DNA of 64,000 nucleotides, taken from Conyzicola nivalis_A. GTDB taxonomy: Bacteria; Actinomycetota; Actinomycetes; Actinomycetales; Microbacteriaceae. Under the pieces are notes generated by a model. That model was not told the DNA's origin and ran no database searches. It saw nothing but the letters and a program-made list of their open reading frames with translations. A program made the position numbers and the translations under genes. The DNA lies in the NCBI RefSeq assembly GCF_040548875.1, contig NZ_JBEPSJ010000001.1, positions 682,001 to 746,000 on the forward strand, read 5' to 3'. This document shows positions 8,592-17,324 of this stretch, in pieces. The number at the start of each line of letters is the position of its first letter. Positions within the stretch are counted from its first letter, which is position 1.

Positions 8592-9302
8592 TCAGAGGTT
8601 GCCATCCATGCCGAAGTCGAGTTTGCGCTCGACGATGTCGCTCGCCACTTCGGCCACCGAGCGCCCGCTCGCGAACGCGTGGGCGCGTAGGAGCAGCGCC
8701 GCATCGGCCGCGCTGATCCCGAGCTGGGCGAGCACCATTCCCGTGGCCTGGTGCACCTCACGTCGATTGTTGACGCTCGGTCCGCCGTCGTCGTCGGCCG
8801 CGCTGTCGGCGAGGACTCGGCGCAGAACCTGCCATGATGCGAGTGCGGCCAGCTCCGAGGCATCCGTGATCTGCTCGGCCTCCATGGGCGTGTGGGTCGA
8901 CGCGTACAGGTCGACAGCTCCGATGCCGAGGGAGCCGACGAAGAGCGGGAACGCGTAGACGGCACGCACTTCGCCGCCTTCCATGTTCTCGTGGACGGCC
9001 TGAGTGAAGAGCGGCCATGATCGCGGACCGTCCTCCGCGAGATTCGGTCGGAGGATCGGGCCGCGCGTCGACAACGCGTCCCAACACGGTCCTTCCCCGA
9101 GGTCGAACTGGAGTTCGTCGAGGCGTGCAGCGGTGGCGTCACTCGAGCACACCGTGGACTGCCCGGAAGTTGCGGCGAGTACCGACAGCGACGCTCCGCG
9201 CACCGGAAGGGCGGCCACGAACGGATCGCACAGACTCGTGTTGCGCTGGTGCGCGTAGAGGAGGTCGTTTCGCGCCTGATCAAAGGCCTGTCGTGCTGAC
9301 AT
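8592..9302 (-). CDS. Second GAF-ANTAR regulator
   Basis: 236 residues from the ATG at 9302; a longer form from 9326 is possible. A GAF domain (FDLGEGPCWDALSTRGPI; EVRAVYAFPLFVGSLGIGAV) precedes an ANTAR helix bundle beginning REVHQATGMVLAQLGISAAD. The ANTAR core QATGMV replaces the QAKGVI of its neighbour. Only 23 bp separate it from the downstream paralogue, so both may be made from one mRNA. TTGACT lies about 30 bp before 9302, which fits a promoter for the shorter form. The GAF ligand is unknown. Confidence 0.85.
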   Translation of the reverse strand: MSARQAFDQARNDLLYAHQRNTSLCDPFVAALPVRGASLSVLAATSGQSTVCSSDATAARLDELQFDLGEGPCWDALSTRGPILRPNLAEDGPRSWPLFTQAVHENMEGGEVRAVYAFPLFVGSLGIGAVDLYASTHTPMEAEQITDASELAALASWQVLRRVLADSAADDDGGPSVNNRREVHQATGMVLAQLGISAADAALLLRAHAFASGRSVAEVASDIVERKLDFGMDGNL

Positions 9303-9376
9303 TGGACTCACCCTCATCGGTCGCATTGTCTGGGCGAGTCAACGGTTTTCTAGAAGACCCCACTCTACCGCTCTGA

Positions 9377-10228
9377 CTATGCAGCCTGCAGGACCCCTGT
9401 TGTGAGGAGCACGAGGAGAGTAGCGCCGAGGGCGATGCGGTAGATCACGAACGGCATGAAGCTGTGGGTGGAGATATAACGCATGAGGAAGGCGATGACG
9501 ACGTAGCCGACGCCGAAGGCGATGACGGTGGCGACGGCGGTCTCCGCATAGCCGTATGCCCCCTCGGGTTCTCCGAAGCTGTGGATGAGCTCGTAGAGGC
9601 CGCTGCCGAAGACGGCGGGGATCGCGAGCAGGAAGGCGAAGCGGGCGGCGGCGGGGCGTTCGTAGCCGAGCGCCAGTGCGGCGCTCGTCGTCGCACCCGA
9701 GCGGGAGACGCCGGGAATCAGGGCGAGCATCTGCGCGAGGCCGATCGCGATGCCGTGGCCGTAGGTCAGCTGGTCGAGGGGGCGCGCCTTCTTGCCGAGA
9801 CGGTCGGCGAGGCCGAGCACGATTCCGAAGACGATGAGCACCGTCGCGGTGATCCAGAGCGAGCGCCACTGGTCACGGATGTATGACTGGGCGAAGTAGC
9901 CGAGGAGCACGATCGGCACTGTGCCGATGATGATGAGCCAGCCGAGTCGTACGTCGGGGTCGTTCTTCTGAATTCGGTTCGTGCCCGCACCCCCGGTTCC
10001 GCGCAGCGAGCGGAACCAGCGACCGATGATGCGGGTGATGTCCTTCCAGAAGTAGATGATGACCGCGGTCTCGGTGCCGAGCTGGGTGATGGCGGTGAAC
10101 GTGGCACCCGGGTCGGTCTGCGAGGGCAGGAACTCGCCGACGATGCGCAGGTGCGCGCTCGAAGAGATCGGGAGGAACTCGGTCAGGCCCTGGATCAGGC
10201 CGAGGATGATCGCCTCGATGAAACTCAT
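9377..10228 (-). CDS. uppP: Undecaprenyl-diphosphate phosphatase UppP/BacA
   Basis: 283-residue polytopic membrane enzyme that recycles undecaprenyl pyrophosphate to the monophosphate carrier for wall synthesis; overproduction gives bacitracin resistance. Both catalytic motifs are present: GLTEFLPISSSAHLRI near residue 16 and LIPGVSRSGATT in the middle, with several hydrophobic helices. I use the ATG at 10228 (MSFIEAIILGLIQGL), which matches the family start; the upstream extension is not membrane-like. It lies 19 bp from the M20 peptidase end and is probably co-transcribed with it. Confidence 0.95.
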   Translation of the reverse strand: MSFIEAIILGLIQGLTEFLPISSSAHLRIVGEFLPSQTDPGATFTAITQLGTETAVIIYFWKDITRIIGRWFRSLRGTGGAGTNRIQKNDPDVRLGWLIIIGTVPIVLLGYFAQSYIRDQWRSLWITATVLIVFGIVLGLADRLGKKARPLDQLTYGHGIAIGLAQMLALIPGVSRSGATTSAALALGYERPAAARFAFLLAIPAVFGSGLYELIHSFGEPEGAYGYAETAVATVIAFGVGYVVIAFLMRYISTHSFMPFVIYRIALGATLLVLLTTGVLQAA

Positions 10229-10247
10229 TGATGCCCCGCTGTCGAAA

Positions 10248-11552
10248 TCAGTAGTTGGTGAGCAGGTCGCCGAGGACTCGCCTGCCAAAGACTAATGCGT
10301 CGAGCGGGACCCGCTCGTCGACACCGTGGAACATGCCCGGAAAATCGAGTCCGGCGGGCAGCTTGAGCGGCGCGAAGCCGTAGCCCGTGATGCCGAGCAG
10401 GCTGAGCGCCTTGTTGTCCGTACCGCCGCTGAGCAGGTAAGGCAGCACAGGCGTTCCCGGGTCGTGCGCCTGCAGCGAGCCGACCATCGCGTCGACGAGC
10501 GCGCCCTGGAACGGGTTCTCGAGGCCGATGTCACGGTGCATCACGACGATCTCGATGTCGGGACCGACGAGCTCTTGTACCTCGGCGAGAACGGCGTCTT
10601 CCTCCCCGGCGAGGGTGCGGATGTCGACGAGCGCTTCGGCGCTGTCGGGGATCACGTTGTGCTTGTAGCCGGCCTTGAGCAGCGTCGGGTTGGTCGTAGT
10701 GCGCAGGGTGCCCTGGATGAACCCGCCCGCCGAACCGGTCGCGAGCACTATCTCCTCCGGGCCGACCCGTTGCGGGTCGACGCCGAGGATGCGGGCCAGC
10801 TCGGTGATGAGCTGCTGGGTGGTGTCGGTCAGGTGCACCGGCCACTCACGGCGACCGACCTTGACGATCGCCTCGGCGAGTTTCGTCACGGCGTTGTCGT
10901 GCATGACCCGGCTGCCGTGCGAGGCGGTTCCGCGCGCTATGAGTTTGATCCAGACGAGCGCCTTCTCGCCCGTCTGCAGCAGGTAGGCGCGCTGGTCGTT
11001 GATGGTGACCGAGTATCCGCCGACCTCGCTGATCGCCTCCGTCGCTCCGGCGAACAGGTCGGGGCGTGTGGTGACCAGGTGGTGCGAGCCGCGCACTCCC
11101 CCGGCCTCTTCGTCGGCGAAGAAGGCGATGATCAGGTCGCGCTTGGGCTGTATGCCCGCGCTGTTCATGTCTTGCAGGGCGGTGACGATCATCGCGTCCA
11201 TGTTCTTCATGTCGACCGCGCCGCGGCCCCAGAGCATGCCGTCGCGCACGACGCCGCCGAACGGGTCGACGCTCCAGTTGTCTGGATCGGCGGGAACGAC
11301 ATCGGTATGCCCGTGCACGACGAGGGCCGGCAGTGTCGGATCGGAACCCGCGACCCGAGCGACCACGCTCGTGCGCCCGGGATCGGAGTCGACGTAGGTC
11401 GTCGACAGACCCAGATCTTCGAGAAGCGAGCCGAGATATTCTGCGGCGACCGTCTCACCGTTGGAGACGCCCTCGCCGTAGTTAGAGGTGTCGAACCTAA
11501 TCAGTTGCTGGGCAATTCGGGCGGTTGCTTCGAGCTCTGGTTCGGTCGTCAT
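10248..11552 (-). CDS. M20-family metallopeptidase/deacylase
   Basis: 434 residues. Zinc-site motifs are intact: VVHGHTDVVP, GRGAVDMKNMDA, FFADEEAGG with the catalytic Glu pair, and SGGTDNKAL with FHGVDERV at the C-terminus. A lid/dimerisation domain occupies the middle. Members include acetylornithine and succinyl-diaminopimelate deacylases and dipeptidases; this sequence does not discriminate between them. TACCGT lies 6 nt before the ATG, with no ribosome site, indicating a leaderless start. Confidence 0.9.
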   Translation of the reverse strand: MTTEPELEATARIAQQLIRFDTSNYGEGVSNGETVAAEYLGSLLEDLGLSTTYVDSDPGRTSVVARVAGSDPTLPALVVHGHTDVVPADPDNWSVDPFGGVVRDGMLWGRGAVDMKNMDAMIVTALQDMNSAGIQPKRDLIIAFFADEEAGGVRGSHHLVTTRPDLFAGATEAISEVGGYSVTINDQRAYLLQTGEKALVWIKLIARGTASHGSRVMHDNAVTKLAEAIVKVGRREWPVHLTDTTQQLITELARILGVDPQRVGPEEIVLATGSAGGFIQGTLRTTTNPTLLKAGYKHNVIPDSAEALVDIRTLAGEEDAVLAEVQELVGPDIEIVVMHRDIGLENPFQGALVDAMVGSLQAHDPGTPVLPYLLSGGTDNKALSLLGITGYGFAPLKLPAGLDFPGMFHGVDERVPLDALVFGRRVLGDLLTNY

Positions 11553-11558
11553 GGCTCA

Positions 11559-11564
11559 ACGGTA
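11559..11564 (-). promoter_or_regulatory. -10 hexamer TACCGT, leaderless M20 peptidase gene
   Basis: TACCGT ends exactly 6 nt before the ATG at 11552, leaving no room for a ribosome-binding site. Confidence 0.5.
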
Positions 11565-11626
11565 CCCGTCGCCCATGGCGTGTCGGGGCCTCGTGGCGCC
11601 AAGTGACAAAAGCACCTCTCAGAGCA

Positions 11627-11635
11627 TGCTATTCT
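11627..11635 (+). promoter_or_regulatory. Extended -10 (TGCTATTCT) of tRNA-Leu
   Basis: TGCTATTCT, an extended -10 element, lies about 50 bp before the mature 5' end of tRNA-Leu. GTGACA is 21 bp further up and is a poor -35 match, so the extended -10 probably carries the promoter. Confidence 0.5.
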
Positions 11636-11684
11636 CGTTTCTCGGCGGTCAACGCAGTGTAGAAACTGCAGAGGCTGGCCATGC

Positions 11685-11768
11685 GCGCGGATGGCGGAAT
11701 TGGTAGACGCGCTAGCTTGAGGTGCTAGTGCCCGTAAGGGCGTGGGGGTTCAAGTCCCCCTTCGCGCA
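11685..11768 (+). tRNA. tRNA-Leu (anticodon GAG)
   Basis: An 84-nt class II tRNA. The 7-bp acceptor stem pairs GCGCGGA with TTCGCGC (one G-U). The anticodon stem CTAGC/GCTAG holds loop TTGAGGT, giving anticodon GAG, which reads CUC and CUU leucine codons. A variable arm (TGCCCGTAAGGGCG) and the T arm GGGGG-TTCAAGT-CCCCC follow. Discriminator base A; CCA is not encoded and must be added by the CCA enzyme. Confidence 0.97.
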
Positions 11769-11817
11769 CGCAGAGTAATTCGGGGTAGCTCGAATCTATT
11801 CGGAAAACCTAAGAAGG

Positions 11818-11859
11818 AAAGGGCTGAACGATCGGAATCCGGTCGTTCAGCCCTTTTTT
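11818..11859 (+). terminator. Strong rho-independent terminator
   Basis: An 18-bp stem (one G-U pair) with loop AAT is followed by TTTTTT. It ends the tRNA-Leu transcript, 50 nt after the tRNA. The stem also begins with AAA, so it could work in both directions. Confidence 0.9.
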
Positions 11860-12053
11860 GTCCCCGCTTCGGGCCTGTATCTCGCGTTTCTGATCGACTG
11901 AGGGCGACGGTCAACAGTGAAATGGCGCGCTCGAGAGATAGCGGCTGGGAAGTCTCGCGCGGAGGACCACAAAGCGGCCGCCATCGCAACACCGGCGGTG
12001 AATCCTTCCCGACACTCCTTGCTACTCGTAACGTCGAAGGCAAGGAGGACCTG

Positions 12054-12290
12054 ATGCCCAAGAACAGGAGCGCCTTCTCAGAGGCCGTCGCCACGGGGCC
12101 GTTCGCCGCTATCTACTAGACCACGTTCGGCCTCGCCGCCATCGCTGCGATCGCCGGAACATTCGGCAGCCAGGAGCAACGCATAGTCACCGGGTGGATC
12201 GTGTTCACGGTCATCGTCGTCCTCGGCGTCGAGCGGTGCGTCATCGCTTCGCGTATCGCGAAACAGCGGAAAGCCATCCAGTCGACCTAG
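12054..12290 (+). pseudogene. Small two-segment membrane protein gene with in-frame amber at codon 22
   Basis: A 78-codon frame opens with ATG preceded by AAGGAGG at the right spacing and closes with TAG at 12288. Codon 22 (12117-12119) is TAG. Either side reads as one small membrane protein: MPKNRSAFSEAVATGPFAAI before it, and TTFGLAAIAAIAGTFG then IVTGWIVFTVIVVLGVE after it. A terminator follows the final stop. The ribosome site, hydrophobic profile and terminator suggest a real gene that acquired a nonsense change (CAG or TGG to TAG would do it) or needs readthrough. No family is recognised. Confidence 0.6.
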
Positions 12291-12300
12291 CGATCGGCGG

Positions 12301-12336
12301 AGGGGCGGCATTCGATTATTCGGGTGCCGCCCTTTT
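12301..12336 (+). terminator. Rho-independent terminator after the amber-interrupted gene
   Basis: Stem AGGGGCGGCA/TGCCGCCCTT with a 14-nt loop, then TTTT. It lies 10 bp beyond the stop at 12290. The rest of the 330-bp gap (12337-12560) shows no gene or repeat. Confidence 0.75.
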
Positions 12337-12560
12337 GCGCCCCTTCGCCGCGGATGCCCTTTCAGTTGTCGGCCTGCACCTCGTTGAGCGAGTAGTCCAT
12401 GGCGCCGGTTCGGCATGGCTCTAGGTTTGATTTTCTGGTTTGGCCAGTCCCCCTCCCCACCGACGCACGCGGTCCGTTTTGGCGCCGCGCTCCGTGCTAG
12501 GCGCGTATTTCGCCAGCGTTAACTTCTTGTTACGTCGCCGCCGGAAGCCGAAATTGACTG

Positions 12561-12588
12561 TTGCGGCCCGCTCGACCCGGCATATAGT
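12561..12588 (+). promoter_or_regulatory. Promoter of the M19/transport cluster
   Basis: TTGCGG (12561-12566), a 16-bp spacer and TATAGT (12583-12588) form the best promoter before the first M19 gene, whose ATG is at 12621 behind GGAGA. Confidence 0.6.
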
Positions 12589-12593
12589 CAGGA

Positions 12594-12609
12594 GGTAAGA
12601 GGTCCTACC
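12594..12609. promoter_or_regulatory. Imperfect palindrome, candidate GntR operator
   Basis: GGTAAGAGGTCCTACC reads as GGTA-x-GA-GG-TC-x-TACC, with one mismatched pair. It lies just downstream of the -10 element, where a bound repressor would block transcription. The GntR gene at the end of the same cluster is the natural candidate protein. No second copy was found before that gene. Confidence 0.35.
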
Positions 12610-12620
12610 ACTGGAGAATC

Positions 12621-13823
12621 ATGCAAGAGCAGAGCTCGAACTATCGCGGGTACCGTTCGTTTGACTACCTGGAGCCGCACGCCGACTTCACGGTGTTCGA
12701 TCTCGCCCCGGAACTGGGCCGGGTTCCCGAGCACGACCTCGGTCTCGACACCGATCAGTCGGCGCGAGTCACGCGTCTCCTCGCCGACAATCATGTGATC
12801 TCGCTGCACGAGCATCCGAAGATCCTCACCTCCGACCCTCACCAGCTACGCGAGTACAACCACACCGGTCGAAACGCGATGGGCTACGAGGGTCTGGCCA
12901 AATCGGGCATGTCGGCGTTCTTCGACAACTTCATGAACGGCACCAACTGCGTCACCTCGGAGCACGGCTGGAAGTGGAACGACGTCGTTTACGACCTCGG
13001 CCTGCGTTTCGCCGATGTCGCCAAGCAAGACCATGTCGTGCTCGCGCGCACGTTCGCCGAGATCGAGAGGGCGAAGGCCAACGGCCAGATCGCGCTCGTC
13101 GCGGGACTCGAAGCGGCCACGATGATCGAGAACGAACTCGACAGGCTCGACATCCTCTATGGGCTAGGAGTCCGCCAGATGGGGATCGCCTACTCGATGG
13201 CCAACCAGCTGGGCTCGGGACTCTCGGAACCGCAGGACGGCGGACTGACGACCTTCGGTCACAGGGCGGTGGAGCGCATGAACAAGCTGGGCATCGCGAT
13301 CGACATCTCGCACTCGTCCGACCAGACCAGTCTCGACGTCATCGCCGCATCCAGTGTTCCCGTCTTCATCACCCACGCGGGAGCCCGCTCGGTCTGGCCG
13401 ACGAACCGGATGAAGTCAGACGAGGTCATCCTCGCGTGCGCCGAGCGTGGCGGGGTCATCGGCCTCGAGGCCGCCCCGCACACGACGCTCTCTAAGCGGC
13501 ACCCGCGCCACTCGATCGAGTCGGTCATGGACCACTTCGCCTACTGTGTCGACCTCGTCGGCATCGACCACGTCGCATTCGGGCCGGACACCAACTTCGG
13601 TGACCACGTCGGCTTGCACAACTCGTTCTCTGGACATCTCGCGATCAGTCAAGCACATGGCCACGTCGACTATCCCAAGGTGCCGTACGTGGCCGGGATG
13701 GAGAACCCCGCAGAGAACTTCACCAACATCGTCGGTTGGCTCGTCAAAAACGACTACGCCGACGATGCAATCAGAAAAGCAATCGGATCGAACATTCTAC
13801 GAGTTCTCAAGGAAGTCTGGTGA
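12621..13823 (+). CDS. M19-family dipeptidase (renal dipeptidase-like), copy 1
   Basis: 400-residue amidohydrolase-fold dipeptidase. Metal and catalytic residues can be placed: H63-E-H65 (SLHEH), E163 in AGLEAATMIENELDRLDILY, H231 in IDISHSS, H252 in FITHAGAR and D323 in AFGPDTNFGDH. Classical M19 enzymes have HxD at the first site; here it is HxH, as in most other amidohydrolases. No signal peptide, so it acts on imported substrate in the cytoplasm. GGAGA precedes the ATG. It overlaps the binding-protein gene as GTGA. A close paralogue closes the same cluster. Confidence 0.9.
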   Translation: MQEQSSNYRGYRSFDYLEPHADFTVFDLAPELGRVPEHDLGLDTDQSARVTRLLADNHVISLHEHPKILTSDPHQLREYNHTGRNAMGYEGLAKSGMSAFFDNFMNGTNCVTSEHGWKWNDVVYDLGLRFADVAKQDHVVLARTFAEIERAKANGQIALVAGLEAATMIENELDRLDILYGLGVRQMGIAYSMANQLGSGLSEPQDGGLTTFGHRAVERMNKLGIAIDISHSSDQTSLDVIAASSVPVFITHAGARSVWPTNRMKSDEVILACAERGGVIGLEAAPHTTLSKRHPRHSIESVMDHFAYCVDLVGIDHVAFGPDTNFGDHVGLHNSFSGHLAISQAHGHVDYPKVPYVAGMENPAENFTNIVGWLVKNDYADDAIRKAIGSNILRVLKEVW

Positions 13824-15442
13824 CCAGAACGATGATCAACAAACGCCACTGGGTCGCGGCAATTCTCGCCGTCACAGCCCTGACCATTACCGGATGCTCT
13901 CTCAACGAGGGAGAGGCCGAGCCTGCCAACGCGGAGGACACGGTTCTCCGCATCGGAACGACCACGGAGGTCTCCAACTACAACCCTCTGCAGTCGCTCA
14001 GCAAGACCGACAACTGGGTGCTCAACGCGATGTACCCGCACCTCATGCGCATCGACGAGAACGCCGAGAAGGTCCCCGAACTCGCATCCGAGTACAGCTA
14101 CGAGAACAACGGCGCGACGGTGGTCTACACGCTGCGCGACGACTTCGTCTGGTCCGATGGTGAGCCCGTGACCAGCGAAGACGTCAAGTTCTCGGCCGAG
14201 GCCATCATGCAATACCAGCTGGGCAACGTCGCCGCGAAGCTCACCTGGGTCGAGTCCATCGAGGCTCCGGATGCAACGACCGTGAAGTTCCATCTCACGC
14301 AGCCGTACGCGCCCTTCGCCGAGGGCGTGGGCTTCTGGATGGCGATCGCTCCCGAGCACATCTTCTCCCAGGCGGGCGACCTCTCCACCTTCGCGAACGA
14401 CACGGACTGGGTGGGTGCGGGCGCCTACATCCTCGACTCGGTCACTCCCGGGCAGCGCTACGTGATGAAGGCGAACGAGAACTACCCGTACGCCCCCGAG
14501 GGAGGTGCCGACGTGGAGACGATCGAGTACATCGTCTACCCCGACATCAACACCATGCTGCTCGCGCTCGGTAGCGGCGACATCGACCTGATGGCGAACC
14601 CCGTGCCGGCGTCGGCGGCAGCATCCCTCGCGTCCAACGAGGACATCACGATGGAGTCGGTCGACTCGCTCGGATTCGCCCACCTCACCTACAACGTGAA
14701 CAACCCGCTGCTCGCTCAGCAGGAAGTGCGCCAGGCGCTGTCGATGGTGGTCGACACCGAGTCGATCATCGCGACGATCCTGCAGGGTGACGGAGAACCG
14801 ATGGTGGGCCCCATATCGCCGATCTTCGCCGAGTTCGACAACACCGAGCTCGAGGCCTACCCCTTCGACCCCGAGGCCGCTCGTGAGCTGCTCGAGGACG
14901 CCGGGTTCGTCGACTCAGACGCCAATGGGCTGCTCGACGGTCTCTCCATCGAGCTGCTATGCGACCAGAGCAACGCCAACCTCACCCGCGTGGCCGAGGT
15001 CGTCCGGGAGGACGCCGCGGAAGCCGGCATCGACATCACGCTCGCCTGCGTCGAGCGCAACACGTTCCTCTCTCGCACCAAGGGCGGCGAGTACGCGATC
15101 GACCTTTCGCAGTGGGGGGTCTTCGACAACCCCATGGACCAGCTGCGCAGCACCTATCTCTCCAGCAACCCGGGTGGCATCAACTACAACCTCGTGCAGG
15201 ACCCGGAGCTCGACGAGCTCATCAACGACGCGGCCGTGACTGTCGACCATGACGACTTCGTCGGCAAGATCAAGGAGATCGACGAATACGTGCACGAGCA
15301 GGCCCTGCTCACGCCCCTGTACGTCGAGCAGTTCCGTTTCGCGTACCGTTCCGACCGCTTCACGGGCTTCGCCCCATCGCCGAGCGATCTGCTCGGAATG
15401 GTGACGGGGTACTCGCTGTCGCAGGTCACGACGGTCGACTAA
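13820..15442 (+). CDS. Family 5 extracellular solute-binding lipoprotein (peptide type)
   Basis: About 540 residues. A signal peptide ends in TITGC, a lipobox, so the protein is anchored outside the membrane as the substrate receptor of the ABC importer. The SBP_bac_5 pattern is clear: STxxNPLQSLSKTDNWVLNA-type opening, YTLRDDFVWSDGEPVTSEDV and VRQALSMVVDTESI. I chose GTG 13820 because AAGGAAG precedes it at normal spacing and it overlaps the M19 stop; ATG 13832 is an alternative. This class binds di- or oligopeptides, nickel or sugars; neighbouring peptidases favour a peptide-like ligand. Confidence 0.92.
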   Translation: MTRTMINKRHWVAAILAVTALTITGCSLNEGEAEPANAEDTVLRIGTTTEVSNYNPLQSLSKTDNWVLNAMYPHLMRIDENAEKVPELASEYSYENNGATVVYTLRDDFVWSDGEPVTSEDVKFSAEAIMQYQLGNVAAKLTWVESIEAPDATTVKFHLTQPYAPFAEGVGFWMAIAPEHIFSQAGDLSTFANDTDWVGAGAYILDSVTPGQRYVMKANENYPYAPEGGADVETIEYIVYPDINTMLLALGSGDIDLMANPVPASAAASLASNEDITMESVDSLGFAHLTYNVNNPLLAQQEVRQALSMVVDTESIIATILQGDGEPMVGPISPIFAEFDNTELEAYPFDPEAARELLEDAGFVDSDANGLLDGLSIELLCDQSNANLTRVAEVVREDAAEAGIDITLACVERNTFLSRTKGGEYAIDLSQWGVFDNPMDQLRSTYLSSNPGGINYNLVQDPELDELINDAAVTVDHDDFVGKIKEIDEYVHEQALLTPLYVEQFRFAYRSDRFTGFAPSPSDLLGMVTGYSLSQVTTVD

Positions 15443-15466
15443 GCGACCGGGAGGGAAGGGAAAGCC

Positions 15467-16420
15467 ATGCTCGCGTACATCTCGAAGAAGGTGCTGCGTG
15501 CGGTCCTGACAGTGTGGATCGCCGTCACCATCACGTTCTTCCTGCTGCGTCTGCTGCCGGCGGACCCGACCCTCCTCGTCGTCGAAGGCGACATGACCGA
15601 GGCGATGCAGACCGCGCTGCGCGAGCAGTACGGTCTCGACAAGCCTCTCCTCGTGCAATACGTTCTCTACCTGGGCGAGCTGCTGACGGGCAACCTCGGG
15701 CAGTCGTTCCGACAACTCGCCCCGGTGAGCGAGATCCTCCTCGACCGCCTGCCGTGGACGCTGCTGCTCGCCGGCTCGGCCTTCATCATCACGATCCTCA
15801 TCGGAATCCCGCTCGGTGTGTACGCGGCCGTCGGGCGTGGCAAGTTCATCGACAAACTCGTCCAGGTGCTCGGCATCACCAGCAACGCGCTCTTCGTTCC
15901 GAGTGTCGCCATACTCTTCCTCGTGGTCGGCGGGGCGATGCTCGGCTGGTTCCCGATCGGTGGTGCGATCGATCCGGATACCCGGGGGCTGGCGGCCTAC
16001 GCCAGCCTGTTCCACCATCTGGCCCTCCCCCTGCTGTCCCTCGTGATAGTGCAGATCGGGCCTTATGCCCTCACCCTCCGCACGAACATGCTCGAGGTGC
16101 TGGGCGAGGACTACATAAAGAGCGCGAAGTCGCGCGGCCTCACCCCTCGCCGCACGATCTGGCGCCACGCCCTGCGCAATGCCATGCTCCCGGCGCTCAC
16201 GCTGATGGGCCTCCAACTCGGGGCGCTTATAGGCGGAGCGGTGCTCACCGAGACGATCTTCGCCTACCCCGGCGTCGGCCGGCTGATTTTCGAAGCCGTG
16301 CAACAACTCGACTACCCGGTGCTACAGGGGGCCTTCGTGCTGCTGGCGGTCACCGTGGTGCTCGCCAATCTCCTGACCGACATGATCGCTTTGGTCCTGA
16401 ACCCGAGGATTCGCGCATGA
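15467..16420 (+). CDS. ABC importer permease, DppB type
   Basis: 317-residue inner-membrane permease with about six TM segments. It starts MLAYISKKVLRAVLTVWI, and the N-terminal FFLLRLLPADP is typical of the DppB/OppB family. The cytoplasmic EAA loop is EDYIKSAKSRGLTPRRTIW. GGGAGGGAAGGG lies upstream of the ATG. It overlaps the next permease as ATGA. It forms the membrane channel with the product of 16417-17322. Confidence 0.94.
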   Translation: MLAYISKKVLRAVLTVWIAVTITFFLLRLLPADPTLLVVEGDMTEAMQTALREQYGLDKPLLVQYVLYLGELLTGNLGQSFRQLAPVSEILLDRLPWTLLLAGSAFIITILIGIPLGVYAAVGRGKFIDKLVQVLGITSNALFVPSVAILFLVVGGAMLGWFPIGGAIDPDTRGLAAYASLFHHLALPLLSLVIVQIGPYALTLRTNMLEVLGEDYIKSAKSRGLTPRRTIWRHALRNAMLPALTLMGLQLGALIGGAVLTETIFAYPGVGRLIFEAVQQLDYPVLQGAFVLLAVTVVLANLLTDMIALVLNPRIRA

Positions 16421-17322
16421 GCATCCAGCAACCGTCGAACGGCAGCGCAGTACCCGCCGTGCCCATTGCCACCCTCGCCGGGCTGCCGAACGGCAATCGC
16501 CGTGGCAGCAACAGCTACTTCGCGAAGCCCTCCGGGTACATCTCGGTGGCTGTTCTCGTGGTGTTCGCCTTCTCCGGCATCTTCGGCCCGATGCTGATCG
16601 ACCGGCCGACCGGGCTCGGCGAGGATATCCTGCAGCCGCCGTCGGGTGAGCACATCTTCGGCACAGACGATCTCGGCCAGGACGTGTTCGCACAGGTCGT
16701 GTGGGGCTCTCGCGTGAGCCTGATCGTCGGGGTTGTGGCATCCATCATCGCCATCATCATCGGCACCGCCCTCGGCCTCGTCGGCGCCTACGTCAAGAAG
16801 CTCGACCCCCTCGTCACGACGCTCACCGACGTGATGCTCTCGTTGCCCATGCTGCCGCTGATGATCCTCGTGACGGCACTCGCCGGGCCGAGCGTCCTGA
16901 CCCTCACGATCGTGATCGGCGTGCTGTCGTGGGCGGAGGTCGCGAGGCTGATCAGATCGAACGGCATGGTCGTGGCCTCGATGCCCTATATCGACGGCGC
17001 GAGGGTGCTCGGCGCCGGACCCGTTCGCATCATCGCCACCGAGATCTTCCCGGCGGTGGTGCCGCTCATCGTCGTGAGCGTGCTGCTCACTGCCGCCCGC
17101 GCCGTCATCTCCGAGGCGGGACTCAGCTTTCTCGGGATGGGCGATCCGTCGTCGTGGTCGTGGGGCCGCATCCTGCTGAACGCACAGCGTTCGGGAGTGC
17201 TTGCCACCGCGTGGTGGCAGACGCTCTTCCCGTCGCTCGCGATCCTTCTCCTCGTTCTCGCGGCGACCATCGCCGGAATCCGGTACAACGACTCGCGCGA
17301 CCCGCGCACGAAGGGGCTGTGA
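16417..17322 (+). CDS. ABC importer permease, DppC type
   Basis: 301-residue second permease. A variable Ser/Pro/Asn-rich N-terminus precedes the first helix (GYISVAVLVVFAFSGIFGP). HIFGTDDLGQDVFAQVVWGSR is the DppC/OppC hallmark, followed by five more helices and an EAA loop (GARVLGAGPVRIIATEIFP). The ATG overlaps the dppB-like stop, which fixes this start against a much longer shadow frame. The C-terminus YNDSRDPRTKGL is the usual DppC end. Confidence 0.94.
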   Translation: MSIQQPSNGSAVPAVPIATLAGLPNGNRRGSNSYFAKPSGYISVAVLVVFAFSGIFGPMLIDRPTGLGEDILQPPSGEHIFGTDDLGQDVFAQVVWGSRVSLIVGVVASIIAIIIGTALGLVGAYVKKLDPLVTTLTDVMLSLPMLPLMILVTALAGPSVLTLTIVIGVLSWAEVARLIRSNGMVVASMPYIDGARVLGAGPVRIIATEIFPAVVPLIVVSVLLTAARAVISEAGLSFLGMGDPSSWSWGRILLNAQRSGVLATAWWQTLFPSLAILLLVLAATIAGIRYNDSRDPRTKGL

Positions 17323-17324
17323 CC

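Noticed and set aside
11742..12119. A 125-residue frame starting inside tRNA-Leu
   Set aside because: It begins in the tRNA and crosses the terminator; only its last 22 codons coincide with the real small gene at 12054.
15514..16416. Plus-strand frame giving the DppC-type permease a 300-residue N-terminal extension
   Set aside because: It is the shifted frame of the DppB-type gene; the ATGA overlap marks the true start.
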